Positions 1 to 8,748 are shown, counted from the first letter of the stretch. The stretch is 33,608 nucleotides of DNA from Deltaproteobacteria bacterium (GCA_020848905.1 JADLHG010000066.1:1-33608), one strand, 5' to 3'. Numbers and translations are program-made. The notes: a model not told the origin generated them from the sequence alone.

Positions 1-436
1 GCCCGTGCCGCCCGAGGCGGTCGTTGAGTCGCCGGGCGAGGCGAATCGCCAGGCCCCTGAGCCCCTTCATCAGGACGTCCCGGTCCTTGGCCTCGGTGAT
101 GAGGTGCAGGTGGTTCTTCTGGATCGAATAGTGCGCGAGATTGAGCCCGTGGTGGCCGAGCGCCGCCCGAAATGCGGCCTCGATCACCCGGAGCTGCGGC
201 TTCGCACGCAGGTTGGGCAGGTCTGACACGACCTTCATCGTGACGTGCACCGGAAACCGGCTAGCCAGGAGCGGTCGTGCCCGATGCGGCAGTCCGCTCC
301 CCGGCTGCTTCTTCCGCCCCGCACCCGTACGCTTCCCACCCCACCCCTTCGCCTCCCGCAGTGACAACGGAAGCTGCTTCGCAGAACCCGCCGGTGAACG
401 CGTGCCGAAAGACCGGTCACCTCCAAACACAAACAC
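1..436 (-). CDS. REP-associated tyrosine transposase (RAYT), copy 1, cut by the window edge
   Basis: This is a Y1/HUH single-strand transposase of the IS200-like RAYT group, which acts on REP palindromes. The minus-strand frame gives about 145 residues before the left edge. It includes KKQPGSGLPHRARPLLASR, the HUH motif in QKNHLHLITEAKDR, and the start of the helical region. It aligns without gaps to the complete copy at 19805-20551, with about 26 differences over about 140 residues by eye. The catalytic-tyrosine region lies outside the window, so whether it is intact is unknown. No ATG fits the start; two in-frame GTG codons (434-436 and 428-430) precede the conserved block and I chose the first. 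Unlike the other copy it has no recognisable promoter just upstream, so it may be poorly expressed or decaying. Confidence 0.8.
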   Translation of the reverse strand, partial: MFVFGGDRSFGTRSPAGSAKQLPLSLREAKGWGGKRTGAGRKKQPGSGLPHRARPLLASRFPVHVTMKVVSDLPNLRAKPQLRVIEAAFRAALGHHGLNLAHYSIQKNHLHLITEAKDRDVLMKGLRGLAIRLARRLNDRLGRHG

Positions 437-741
437 AAACCAACGACAACACTCCCCGCCGCACCGATCCACCCCCGCCCTCCGGGTGTGCCCACTGCCG
501 TTCGCGCTCTCGCTCGTCCCCCGCATGCGTTCGCCGGCGCACGCGTTCCCCCCCACCACCTCTCTCGCGTGGGCCCATCGCCCGCCTGCGCGACGTCGGC
601 CACCGCCCCTGGTCAGTGTCACCGTTTTCCCGGGCACCCTTGACCGACAGTCCGCGATCACGCCCGTCGTGGCGCCGCACCTTCCACGGTCGGTGCGCCT
701 TGTGGTAGACGCTGGCGGCACCCCTAGAAAGAGAGGACACC
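437..741. other. Intergenic region between RAYT copy 1 and the beta-oxidation gene
   Basis: The left half (about 450-570) holds the RAYT-associated repeat sequence. The right half holds the leader of the gene at 742. A TTGACC at 640-645 resembles a -35 box, but no -10 box lies at a fitting distance. I see no RNA gene or coding frame I can support here. Confidence 0.5.
452..473 (-). repeat. REP-like motif upstream of RAYT copy 1
   Basis: The minus strand contains GGATCGGTGCGGCGGGGAG preceded by GGT. The same 22-base string occurs exactly twice upstream of the second RAYT (19573-19594 and 19657-19678), in the same orientation relative to the transposase. Flanking stretches (a GGCAGTG box, a GCATGC core and a GGTGGTGGGGG box between about 490 and 570) are also shared imperfectly with that region. 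The match suggests a repeat family that travels with, or is recognised by, the RAYT. Confidence 0.65.
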
Positions 742-2766
742 GTGGCATTCGAGCTTGATGGTCGCCGCATCGAGAAGGTGGGCGTGGTCGGCGCAGGCCA
801 GATCGGCCCCGACATCGCCCTGCATTTCGCCGAGACGCTGGGGCCCCAGGGGGTCGGCGTGGTGGTCGTGGACATCGCCGAGGCCGCGCTCGCCGCCGCG
901 CGCGCGCGCCTGCAGAAGAAGCTCGACAAGCAGGTGGCCGGGGGGAAGCTCAAGCCCGAGAAGGCCCAGGCGCTCCTCTCCGGGATCCAGTTCACCCTCG
1001 AGTACGAGGCGCTCCGCGGCGCGGCGCTCGTGGTCGAGGCGGCCACCGAGAACCTTCCGGTGAAGCAGAAGATCTTCGGCACGCTGGCCGAGCTCTGCGG
1101 CCCGGACGCGATCTTCACCTCGAACTCGTCGCACCTCCCTCCGGCGGAGATCTTCGCCGGCACGCCGCGCCCCGAGCGCTGCGCGGTGACGCACTACTTC
1201 TATCCGGCCGAGAAGAACCCGGTGGTGGAGGTCGTGCCGGGCGAGCGGACCGACGTCGCCGTCACGCGCTTCCTCATGGGGATGTACGAGCTCGCGGGCA
1301 AGCTCCCGGTCAACGTGGGCGGTCGCTACGGCTTCGCCGTGGACCCCGTCTTCGAGGGGCTCTTTCTCGCCGCGGCGCTGGCGGTCGAGGGAGGGATGGC
1401 GACGGTCGAGCAGGTGGACGCCGTCTGCCAGAAGGCGCTCGGGCAGGGGGTGGGGCCCTTCACGGCCATGAACCTGACGGGGGGCAACCCGCTCACGAAC
1501 ATCGGCCTCACGGGCTACCACACGCACATCATGCCGTTCTTCCGCTCGCCGGCCCTGCTGAAGGCCCAGCTGGAGAAGGGGGCGCCGTGGCCCATGGCGG
1601 GCAAGGACGTGAAGGTGGAGGTGGACGAGGCCACCTTCGCGCGCGTCTCGGACTGGATGCTCGGGGCGTATTTCGGCCTGACGACGGAGATCCTGGACGC
1701 GGGGCTGATCGCGCTCTCGGACTTCGACGAGGTGCTGGGGCTCGCGCTGGCGATGCACCCGGCCTTCACCTTGATGAACGAGAAGGGGCTGGGCGCCTCG
1801 CTCGCGCTCGTGGAGCGCTTCGCCGCGGCGAACCCGGGTTTCAAGGTCTCGGCGCGGCTCAAGGCGCAGGCCGAGCAGGGCGCCGCGTGGCCGCTCGAGT
1901 CGGTCTCGCGCGAGGACCGCGACGGCGTGGCGATCCTGACCCTGCGCCGCTTCAAGGTGCTGAACGCCCTCAACGCGGGCGTGATCGACCAGCTCGAGCG
2001 CCACGTGGCGGCGATCGAGAAAGACGCGAGCGTGACGGCGGTCGTGGTGCGAGGCTTCGGCACGCGCGCCTTCGTCTCGGGAGCGGACATCCGCGAGCTC
2101 TCCGTGCTGAAGACCCCGGCCGACGCGGTGGCCAAGGCGCGGCGCGGGCAGGTCGTGCTGCGTCGCCTCGAGCAGCTCGGCAAGCCGGTGATCGCGGCGA
2201 TGAACGGCCTGGCCTTCGGCGGCGGCAACGAGCTGGCCATGGCCTGTCACGCACGCCTCGCCGTGCGCGGACAGAAGGTCTTCGTGGGACAGCCGGAGCC
2301 GAAGCTCGGCATCGTCCCGGGCTACGGTGGGACGCAGCGCCTGCCGCGGTGGATTGGGATGGAGGCGGCGTGGCCGCTGCTCCGGACCGGCGAGCCGATC
2401 GGCTCGGCGCGGGCGCTCGAGCTCGGACTCATCCGCGAGGAGGTGGCTCCCGAGCGGCTGCTCTCGCGTGCTGTGGAGCTGGCGCGGGAGGCGGCCGCCG
2501 GTCGCGTGAAGCTTTCTCCGATCCCCGAGGGGCCGATCCCCGTGCCGGAGGCGCTGCCGGAGGTGGGGATCGGCGGCCTGAGCACCTGCATCGACCGGCT
2601 GCTCGTGAAGGCCACGCTCGACGGCGCGCGCTCGACTCTCGACCGTGGACTCGAGCTCGAGGCCGAGGCGTTCGGAGAGTGCATGCTGACCGAGGACGTG
2701 CGGCTCGGCATGGAGAACTTCATCAAGAACGGCCCGAAGGTCGCCGCGCAGTTCGCGCATCGGTAG
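742..2766 (+). CDS. Fused 3-hydroxyacyl-CoA dehydrogenase / enoyl-CoA hydratase
   Basis: This bifunctional beta-oxidation enzyme (674 residues) should hydrate enoyl-CoA and oxidise the resulting 3-hydroxyacyl-CoA with NAD+ in the cytoplasm. Residues 1-185 are the NAD-binding dehydrogenase domain, with GAGQIG at 17-22 and a THYFYPAEKNPVVEVV block holding the probable catalytic His151 and Glu163. Residues about 190-385 fit the dehydrogenase C-terminal domain(s). Residues about 390-674 are a crotonase domain with SGADIREL, GGGNELAMACHA (Glu497) and QPEPKLGIVPGYGG (Glu519), so both hydratase glutamates are present. The order dehydrogenase-hydratase is the reverse of FadB/FadJ and matches the fused enzymes known from archaea. 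It starts at GTG 742 behind AGAGAGG at a good distance. No thiolase lies nearby. Confidence 0.9.
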   Translation: MAFELDGRRIEKVGVVGAGQIGPDIALHFAETLGPQGVGVVVVDIAEAALAAARARLQKKLDKQVAGGKLKPEKAQALLSGIQFTLEYEALRGAALVVEAATENLPVKQKIFGTLAELCGPDAIFTSNSSHLPPAEIFAGTPRPERCAVTHYFYPAEKNPVVEVVPGERTDVAVTRFLMGMYELAGKLPVNVGGRYGFAVDPVFEGLFLAAALAVEGGMATVEQVDAVCQKALGQGVGPFTAMNLTGGNPLTNIGLTGYHTHIMPFFRSPALLKAQLEKGAPWPMAGKDVKVEVDEATFARVSDWMLGAYFGLTTEILDAGLIALSDFDEVLGLALAMHPAFTLMNEKGLGASLALVERFAAANPGFKVSARLKAQAEQGAAWPLESVSREDRDGVAILTLRRFKVLNALNAGVIDQLERHVAAIEKDASVTAVVVRGFGTRAFVSGADIRELSVLKTPADAVAKARRGQVVLRRLEQLGKPVIAAMNGLAFGGGNELAMACHARLAVRGQKVFVGQPEPKLGIVPGYGGTQRLPRWIGMEAAWPLLRTGEPIGSARALELGLIREEVAPERLLSRAVELAREAAAGRVKLSPIPEGPIPVPEALPEVGIGGLSTCIDRLLVKATLDGARSTLDRGLELEAEAFGECMLTEDVRLGMENFIKNGPKVAAQFAHR

Positions 2767-3123
2767 GCGATAGAAGGGGGGTGGGGGCTTCCCTCAGGTG
2801 CCCGGACGGCGGCCAGCCGACCATGTAGACCGCTGGCCGCCGCCGGCACCAAGCGTTGGACGCGACGCGCGGGAACGCGCGCCCAATCGCCTCCAAAGGG
2901 GCCGCAGGCCTCGATTCTGCGGCTCTTCCCCTCGCGATCGAGAGGAAGGCCCCCCTTGCCGCCGGCTTGGGGGACGGGGAACGTCCGACGGCAAGGGAGG
3001 CGCGAACTCTCCGGAGCGACAAGGGGGGCGCACCGGCGAGTCATTCTTGTCCATCGGTGCCGGGCACGGAGGATTTAGGGCGGCGCGAGAAAAAAACGCG
3101 CGATGCGATATACTGATCGTGGG
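2767..3123. other. Intergenic region with an inverted repeat
   Basis: About 350 bases without a supported gene. Apart from the inverted repeat at 2949-3001 and a TATACT (3109-3114) that could be the -10 box of the next gene, I see nothing recognisable. If that box is used, transcription would begin about 3121, almost at the ATG at 3124. Confidence 0.4.
2949..3001. terminator. Inverted repeat, possible terminator or operator
   Basis: The 15-base arms at 2949-2963 and 2987-3001 (GCCCCCCTTGCCGCC and GACGGCAAGGGAGGC) pair with two mismatches around a 23-base loop. It lies about 180 bases after the beta-oxidation gene and about 120 before the next one. No T-run follows, so an intrinsic terminator is uncertain; a regulatory or structural role is equally possible. 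Confidence 0.35.
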
Positions 3124-3672
3124 ATGTCCTCCAAACCTCGGGACATCGATGGGTTGCTCCAGGAGTATCTGGCGTCGGTCCCCGATCTGGCGGGTGCCGC
3201 GGCCGATGCGCCGGAGCCCTCCGTCGGGGGAGCGCCAGGGGACTCGGCGCAGGCCCCGACGGGAGAGCTGCAGCTTCTCATCGACCGCTACCTCGAGACG
3301 CGCGAGCTGGCCGCTCCGGCCATGGTCGGTGCGCGGGAGTTCTGCAGCCCGCGGCGCACCACCATCGACGACCTCCTGGTGCGCATGGTGCTCGACGCAG
3401 AGGAGGTGGCCGAGGTGCTGACGCGGGAGCTCGCCCGGCACCTGGCCCGTCCTCCCGCGGCGAGCGGGGCGGAAGCGGCGGCTTCCGGCTGGCTGCGGCA
3501 GCTCGCGGCCACGCTGCACGGTCGACCCGAGGGCCCGGGCCGCCTGCAGCACTACGTCGAAGAGCTCGTCGAGCACGACGCGACCTTGCACGCCCTCGAC
3601 TCGTGGCACGAACGCACCATCCAGGGGATGCCGAACGCTCCGGCCCCCGCGCCCCCCAAGCGCAAGAGCTGA
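3124..3672 (+). CDS. Hypothetical protein, mostly helical
   Basis: I do not recognise this 182-residue protein. It has no signal peptide or membrane segment. A DIDGLLQEYLA stretch near the N-terminus resembles a later LLIDRYLETRE stretch and a TIDDLLVRMVL stretch, suggesting a repeated short amphipathic helix. The C-terminus is proline- and lysine-rich (PAPAPPKRKS). Start choice is open: ATG 3124 (chosen, giving MSSKPRDIDG) or ATG 3103. Neither has a clear ribosome binding site, and TATACT lies between them. Third-position GC bias supports this strand over the opposing frames. It converges on the flippase-like gene, ending 75 bases away. Confidence 0.6.
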   Translation: MSSKPRDIDGLLQEYLASVPDLAGAAADAPEPSVGGAPGDSAQAPTGELQLLIDRYLETRELAAPAMVGAREFCSPRRTTIDDLLVRMVLDAEEVAEVLTRELARHLARPPAASGAEAAASGWLRQLAATLHGRPEGPGRLQHYVEELVEHDATLHALDSWHERTIQGMPNAPAPAPPKRKS

Positions 3673-3747
3673 CGCGATCCCGCGTGCACGGTGAAGGCCC
3701 GGCGTGCGACGAGCTGGCCGTGGTCGTAGCCATCGGGGCCTGTCGGC

Positions 3748-6372
3748 CTACTCGCCGCGGTGCTGCGCCTCGAGCGCCTCGGCCTCGGCGCGCGCCTCGG
3801 CGGCGATGCGCACGGGGAAGCGGCCGTGCAGCGGACTCAGCCGCGCCCCCGCGCGGGCGACACCGTAGAAGAGGCGCGTCAGCGGCTTGAGCGCTCCGGT
3901 CATGCGCGAGGCCACGTCCAGCTCCTCGAGGAACACCGCGTCGTAGCCGCCCGCGAGCCCGCAGGCGAAGAGGCAGACGAGGAAGGAGAGCAGGCTCGCG
4001 GCGAAGAAGATCGCCGTGACCTCCCAGCGCCCTTCGAACGGGAGGAGAGCGGCCAGGCCCCGCAGGAGGGCGAAGTTCGCGAGCCCCGCCAGCGCAGGCG
4101 CGACGAACATGGGCCAGAGGAAGAGCCGCACGCGCACGATGAACAGGTGGTTCACGAGCCACGCGCCGCAGACCTTCAGGGCGATGGTGCCGAGGAGCGC
4201 CAGGTAGAAACCCATGAACTGCCAGCGAGGGATGAAAAGGTAGAAGAGGCCGATGCGCAGCGCCTGCTCCACGCCGAGGGCGATGGCGAAGAGCCCGGGG
4301 CGGCCGGCACCCTTCTGGAGCATGTCGGAGAGCCAGGCCGGGGCGAAGAAGGCGCCGATCACGGCGGCGATGACGAGGTACTCCGCGGCGCGGGCCCACT
4401 GGGGGTCCATGGCGTGTCGCACGAACGTGGGCCCGAGGGCGACGAGCAGCGAGAGTCCGATCGCGCTGTAGAGCGAGCCGACCTGAAAGAAGCGCGCGAG
4501 GTAGTACTGCGTTAGCACGGGCTTGTCGTTGCCGTGGCTCTCGCTGAGCGCGGCCATCGCCGTCTCGAAGAACCGGTAGGCCACGGGGAAAAGGAACATC
4601 AGGTTGTAGTGGATCTGCGACTCGAGGCCGAGCCACTCGGTGTAGTTGATGAGCAGGAGCGAGATCACCACGCGCTCGACGGTCTTGGCCATGCGGAAGA
4701 AGAGCTGCCCCGACACCACGCGCAGGCCGTAGGACAGCATGCGCCAGGCCGTCTTGCGGTCGAAGTGCGCGAGCACGAGGGGTGTGATGCGTAGCCCGAG
4801 TCGACGGTAGAGCACGAGCCCGACGAGAAAGGTCACCACCGTCGAGACGTAGAAGCCGACGCCGATCCCCACGGCGGCGCCGAAGGCCTCGCCGTATTCG
4901 GGGTTGCGTGCTCCCCAGGCGCGGAAGAGGAGCACGCACGGGATCTGCAGCACGAAGCGCAGGAGCCAGTCGGAGAGGAGGTCGAGGCCGATGTTGTAGT
5001 CGAAGCGCTGGTAGGCCTGGAAGAAGAAGGTCACCACGCCGAAGAAGCCGGGGTACTGCCCGAGCGCGACGAGCATGACGAAGTTCGAGCTGTAGCCGTA
5101 GCGCGTCCTCGGGAGGATGAGCGTGGCGGCGAGGACCGCCAGGCTCACCTGCACGAGCCCGGTCAGGATCTGCCACCAGATGAAGAACTGCGCCGATTTC
5201 ACCGCTTCGGCGGGGTCCTTCAGGCGGTACTCGGCGAAGTACTTCACGAAGGCCACGAAGGTGCCGGCGTCGAAGAGAAACCACGCCACCTGGAGCGCCT
5301 CCCAGGCGAAGTCCCAGATCCCCTTGGCCTGCGGGAAGGGCTGGATGCGGTTCGGGATGAAGATGTTGTTGAGCCAGTAGAAGGGGGCGAAGAGCACAAA
5401 GAGGATGGCGGCGAGCGTGAGGAAACCGGCCAGTGGTCGCGTAAAACCGACGGCGTGCCAGAGGGTGCGCGGCGGGGCGGCGCCGGGGCTCGCAGGGGCC
5501 GTGTGGAAGAAGCGCGCCAGCAGCTCGGGGTGAGCGCGGCTGTAGCGGCGGGCCTTGACGAAGAGGGCCATCGTGAGCGCCCAGGCCAGCGCAATGCCGA
5601 GACCGAGGAGCCAGGCCGTGCGACCGCTCGGCACCGGCGCGTAAGGCCAGTCGGCGAACCGATCGGTGGGGAGGCCGAGGAGCTCGCAGCCGAGGGCGTA
5701 GCCCAGGTAGCCGAAGTAGGGCCAGAGAAGCAGGTCGCGGTTCGACGGATCCGTGAGCGAAAGGCCGAAGACGGCGACGCGGCCGCGGCCAAGCGGTCCG
5801 ACGAGGAGCAAGGGCGTTCGGGTCGCGGGATCGAGGACGATCGGGCGCAGGGGCGTCCTTCCCGCGACGGAGAGCGGGACGCGCAGGCCGGTCTGCGGCG
5901 CGGTGGGCCAGACCGCCTGTTCGACGAGGGGGCCCGTCGCCGAGGGAGCAGGGGCGAGCGAGGCGCGCTGGGTGAGGGGCGATCCGGCGCGCAGTCCGAG
6001 GGGGCCGAGGTCCGGGAGCGCGGAGCCCGGGACGAAGAGGAGGCGGGCACCGTCGCGGACGCGGGCGAGGATGCGGTGCCACGCGGCGGGGGAGGGCGTG
6101 GCGCCGAGGACCCAGATCTGTGGCGGCGCGGCGTCGACGACCCGGCGGTCGAGGCGCAGCCGCGCTTCGAGGAGGCGCGCCCCGGGGCTGCCGTCGGAGA
6201 GGACCTCGGGGGTCGCGAGGGCGCGAGCCGACGGAGCGAGGCTCGCCGCGAGGAGGAGCACGAGGCCCGCGCAGTGCGGAAGCCGTCGGAGACGCCGCGG
6301 GCGGGCGCGGGGCGGCCCGTCGACGACGGCGTCTGGCGGAGACCTACTCTCGCTGGAGCTGGGCTTCGACAA
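3748..6372 (-). CDS. Multi-spanning flippase-like membrane protein with an extra N-terminal extracytoplasmic domain
   Basis: The 874-residue inner-membrane protein has three parts. Residues 1-52 look like a signal peptide with a long basic n-region. Residues about 53-250 form a soluble, probably periplasmic domain, with an alternating beta/alpha pattern (PQIWVLGATPS, GARLLFVPGSALPDLG, RVAVFGLSL) that recalls the amidotransferase-like domains fused to membrane proteins. Residues about 253-830 hold a dozen or more hydrophobic segments in the manner of MOP-superfamily polysaccharide flippases (Wzx/MurJ-like); SYGLRVVSGQLFFRMAKTVE fits the repeat unit of that fold. The start is a TTG (6370-6372) with a weak AGG upstream and lies 29 bases inside the end of the kinase gene, so the two are co-transcribed and probably coupled. 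The flippase assignment rests on hydrophobicity and general pattern, and the fusion is unusual. Confidence 0.7.
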   Translation of the reverse strand: MSKPSSSESRSPPDAVVDGPPRARPRRLRRLPHCAGLVLLLAASLAPSARALATPEVLSDGSPGARLLEARLRLDRRVVDAAPPQIWVLGATPSPAAWHRILARVRDGARLLFVPGSALPDLGPLGLRAGSPLTQRASLAPAPSATGPLVEQAVWPTAPQTGLRVPLSVAGRTPLRPIVLDPATRTPLLLVGPLGRGRVAVFGLSLTDPSNRDLLLWPYFGYLGYALGCELLGLPTDRFADWPYAPVPSGRTAWLLGLGIALAWALTMALFVKARRYSRAHPELLARFFHTAPASPGAAPPRTLWHAVGFTRPLAGFLTLAAILFVLFAPFYWLNNIFIPNRIQPFPQAKGIWDFAWEALQVAWFLFDAGTFVAFVKYFAEYRLKDPAEAVKSAQFFIWWQILTGLVQVSLAVLAATLILPRTRYGYSSNFVMLVALGQYPGFFGVVTFFFQAYQRFDYNIGLDLLSDWLLRFVLQIPCVLLFRAWGARNPEYGEAFGAAVGIGVGFYVSTVVTFLVGLVLYRRLGLRITPLVLAHFDRKTAWRMLSYGLRVVSGQLFFRMAKTVERVVISLLLINYTEWLGLESQIHYNLMFLFPVAYRFFETAMAALSESHGNDKPVLTQYYLARFFQVGSLYSAIGLSLLVALGPTFVRHAMDPQWARAAEYLVIAAVIGAFFAPAWLSDMLQKGAGRPGLFAIALGVEQALRIGLFYLFIPRWQFMGFYLALLGTIALKVCGAWLVNHLFIVRVRLFLWPMFVAPALAGLANFALLRGLAALLPFEGRWEVTAIFFAASLLSFLVCLFACGLAGGYDAVFLEELDVASRMTGALKPLTRLFYGVARAGARLSPLHGRFPVRIAAEARAEAEALEAQHRGE

Positions 6373-8656
6373 GCGTGACCTGGGACGCGTTGACGAGCGC
6401 GGCGCGGCTGAAGGGCTTGTAGCCCACGCAGGTGAGCGAGACCGCGTGCGGGCCCGCGGGGACTCCCGCGAGGGTCATGGAGGCCCCGGGAGAGAGGAGC
6501 CCGCGCGGGCGATCGTCGATCCCGACGGTGCACGCCGCTGGTGGCGACGAGGTGATGATGAGCGACCCCGTCCCTTCGCTGCTCCCCTCGGTGCTGCTGT
6601 CCGCGACGAGCAGTCCGACGAGGACCGCGAGGCCGATGAAGACCAGCGTCGCGCTGGCGACGAGCACGACGATCTGGGTGCTGGTGAGGCGCGAGAGCGC
6701 GCGACGGACTCCCTCCCCGAAGCCGACAGCCGTGTTCTGCACGCGGCGCTTCTTCTTGCCCGTCTCGCCGCGGCCCTCGCGTCCGAGGCGGTCCGTGCGG
6801 GCCTTCTTGCGGATGGGGGCGGGGGCGTCCATCTCTTCGAAGTCGTCGGCGAGCGATTCCACTACCCCGGACACCTGCGCGCCGCCACGATGCTCGGGGC
6901 GAGGTACCGACGCGCGGGGCCCGGTGACCACGCGCGGTCGCGAGGCTCCGGGCGGGAGGATGCGCGTCTGCGCGCCAGCGTCGGCCTCGTCGCCACCGCG
7001 GCCGGGGATGGGCACCGCCATGGTGGGAAGGTGCGCCAGGACGTCGTCGGTCGAGCCTCGGTGGAGCACGGTGGTCTTGCCCATCGGGAGCTCGTCCACC
7101 GGCTCGTCGTCTTCGTCGCTCGCGTCCTCTTCGAGCTCCTCTTCCGACAGGAGAGCGGCGTGCTGGGAGGTCTCCGGCGGCTCGTCCTCGTCGTCGTCCT
7201 TCTCGGTCGGCGCGACCCAGGCGTTCGTGCGTCCCTCAGCACCCCGACCTCCGGCGGCGCGCGCTCCTGGTCGCCCCGGCGCCGCGACCGGCGGGTTCGG
7301 TCGCTCTCCGGTGTCGCTCTCGTCGAGCGTGGTGGGTTCGTGCCACCCGTCGGCCTGAAGGTCGCCCTCGTCCCCGCCGGTCATCGTCTCGCGGCTCGGG
7401 CTCGACGACGGCGTCGCGGCGGGCAGAATCTGGCGGCGACCCGTGGGCGGAAGCGGCTCGGGCTCCGGCGTGGCGCGCTTGGCTCGAACGGGGGGCAGAG
7501 GGCCCGTCACGGCCTGCGTGGCGGGGAGCGGCGCGTCGAGCGAGCGAGCGTCAGCCGTCGGTGCCAGAGCCTCGGTCCGCGGCGGCGGCTGGTCGAGGTC
7601 TATCGCCGGCGTCAGGTCCCGCGGATCCCGTCCCCGCCGCGAGGCCCCGCCGTCGACGCTCGGCGCCTTCACCTCCGCGTCGTCGTCGGCCTGGAGCTGA
7701 CTGATCCGCTGCATCAGCCGACGCTCGGCCTCCACCTCGCCGGCGAACTCGCGCTTCATCCAGTCGGCGAGGTGATGCGTCTCGAACGCCGTCCCCGCGC
7801 GTCCGAAGTAGCGCTCGATGTCGGCGCGCAGCTCCGAGGCCCAGCCGTAGCGTTCGTCCGCCTTGCGCATCAGGGCCCGCGCGACGATGCGATCCACCTC
7901 GAGCGGCACCTCCGGGTTCACCGTCGAGGGCGGGTCCGTCACCGCCTTGCGCACGAGGTTCAGCGTCGCGAGCTGGTTCTCCCCCTCGAAGGGACGGCGG
8001 TTCGTGAGCATCTCGTAGAGCACGATCCCCACGGCGAAGATGTCCGAGCGGTGATCGAGCTGCACGCCCTCGACCTGCTCGGGCGACATGTACGCGAACT
8101 TGCCCTTCAGCTTGCCGGCGCGCGTGCGCGTCGAACGACTCGCGGCCTTGGCGATGCCAAAGTCGATGATCTTCACCTGCCCTTCGTAGGAGATGAGGAT
8201 GTTCGGTGGGCTGACGTCCCGATGGATGATCTCCATCGAGCGTCCGTCGGGGAACTTCTGCCGGTGCGCGTAGTCGAGTCCCTGGCAGACGCGCGCGGCG
8301 ATGTGGAGCGCCATGTCGACCGGCATGTGACGGCCGGTCTCCGCGAGCCGCGTACGGAGCGCGCGCAGGTCGCGACCCGCCACGTACTCCATCGCTATGA
8401 AGTACTGCCCCTCGATCTGGCCGAACTCCAGCACCTGCGCCACATTCGCGTGCGTCAGGTGCGCGGAGATCTGCGCCTCGTCGACGAACATGGTCTGGAA
8501 GTCGGCGTCTTCCGCGACGAGCGGCAGGATGCGCTTGATGGCCAGCACCTTCTCGAAGCCGCGCACGCCCTGGGTCTTCGCGAGGAACACCTCGGCCATC
8601 CCGCCGGAGCTGATGCGGTCGAGGAGCTGGTAGCGACCGAAGGGCTGGGGACGCAC
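6344..8656 (-). CDS. Membrane-anchored Ser/Thr protein kinase with C-terminal PEGA-like domain
   Basis: This is a Hanks-type kinase of 770 residues. The kinase domain spans about 7-280: glycine loop ISSGGMAEVF, Lys41, helix-C Glu61, catalytic HRDVSPPN at 146-153, DFG at 167-169 and SPEQ at 192-195. All catalytic residues are present. Residues about 340-640 are a disordered linker rich in Pro, Ala and acidic runs. A single membrane segment follows (about 655-681), then a periplasmic PEGA-like domain (GSLIITSSPPAACTVGIDDR, later GPHAVSLTCVGYKP). PEGA domains often bind cell-surface material, so the likely role is signalling at the envelope. The start is GTG 8656. A TATTCT at 8670-8665 on the minus strand would place transcription almost at that GTG, but no good -35 box is seen. 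The gene overlaps the flippase-like gene, a plausible substrate. Confidence 0.93.
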   Translation of the reverse strand: MRPQPFGRYQLLDRISSGGMAEVFLAKTQGVRGFEKVLAIKRILPLVAEDADFQTMFVDEAQISAHLTHANVAQVLEFGQIEGQYFIAMEYVAGRDLRALRTRLAETGRHMPVDMALHIAARVCQGLDYAHRQKFPDGRSMEIIHRDVSPPNILISYEGQVKIIDFGIAKAASRSTRTRAGKLKGKFAYMSPEQVEGVQLDHRSDIFAVGIVLYEMLTNRRPFEGENQLATLNLVRKAVTDPPSTVNPEVPLEVDRIVARALMRKADERYGWASELRADIERYFGRAGTAFETHHLADWMKREFAGEVEAERRLMQRISQLQADDDAEVKAPSVDGGASRRGRDPRDLTPAIDLDQPPPRTEALAPTADARSLDAPLPATQAVTGPLPPVRAKRATPEPEPLPPTGRRQILPAATPSSSPSRETMTGGDEGDLQADGWHEPTTLDESDTGERPNPPVAAPGRPGARAAGGRGAEGRTNAWVAPTEKDDDEDEPPETSQHAALLSEEELEEDASDEDDEPVDELPMGKTTVLHRGSTDDVLAHLPTMAVPIPGRGGDEADAGAQTRILPPGASRPRVVTGPRASVPRPEHRGGAQVSGVVESLADDFEEMDAPAPIRKKARTDRLGREGRGETGKKKRRVQNTAVGFGEGVRRALSRLTSTQIVVLVASATLVFIGLAVLVGLLVADSSTEGSSEGTGSLIITSSPPAACTVGIDDRPRGLLSPGASMTLAGVPAGPHAVSLTCVGYKPFSRAALVNASQVTLVEAQLQRE

Positions 8657-8748
8657 GGGCCCAGAATACCGCTAACTTGGCGAGAGGGCTAAGCCCAGAG
8701 TTGCCGGAGCTGGCGGTCCGGCGGGTGACCTCGCGCGCGTCGTGCGGG

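Noticed and set aside
724-2760. A minus-strand open frame of about 678 codons over the beta-oxidation gene
   Set aside because: Mirror frame of a well-supported enzyme; Arg/His/Leu-rich with no motif.
5753-8692. A plus-strand open frame of about 979 codons opposite the kinase
   Set aside because: No domain motif; rich in Arg and Gly; fully opposite a kinase gene with all catalytic motifs.
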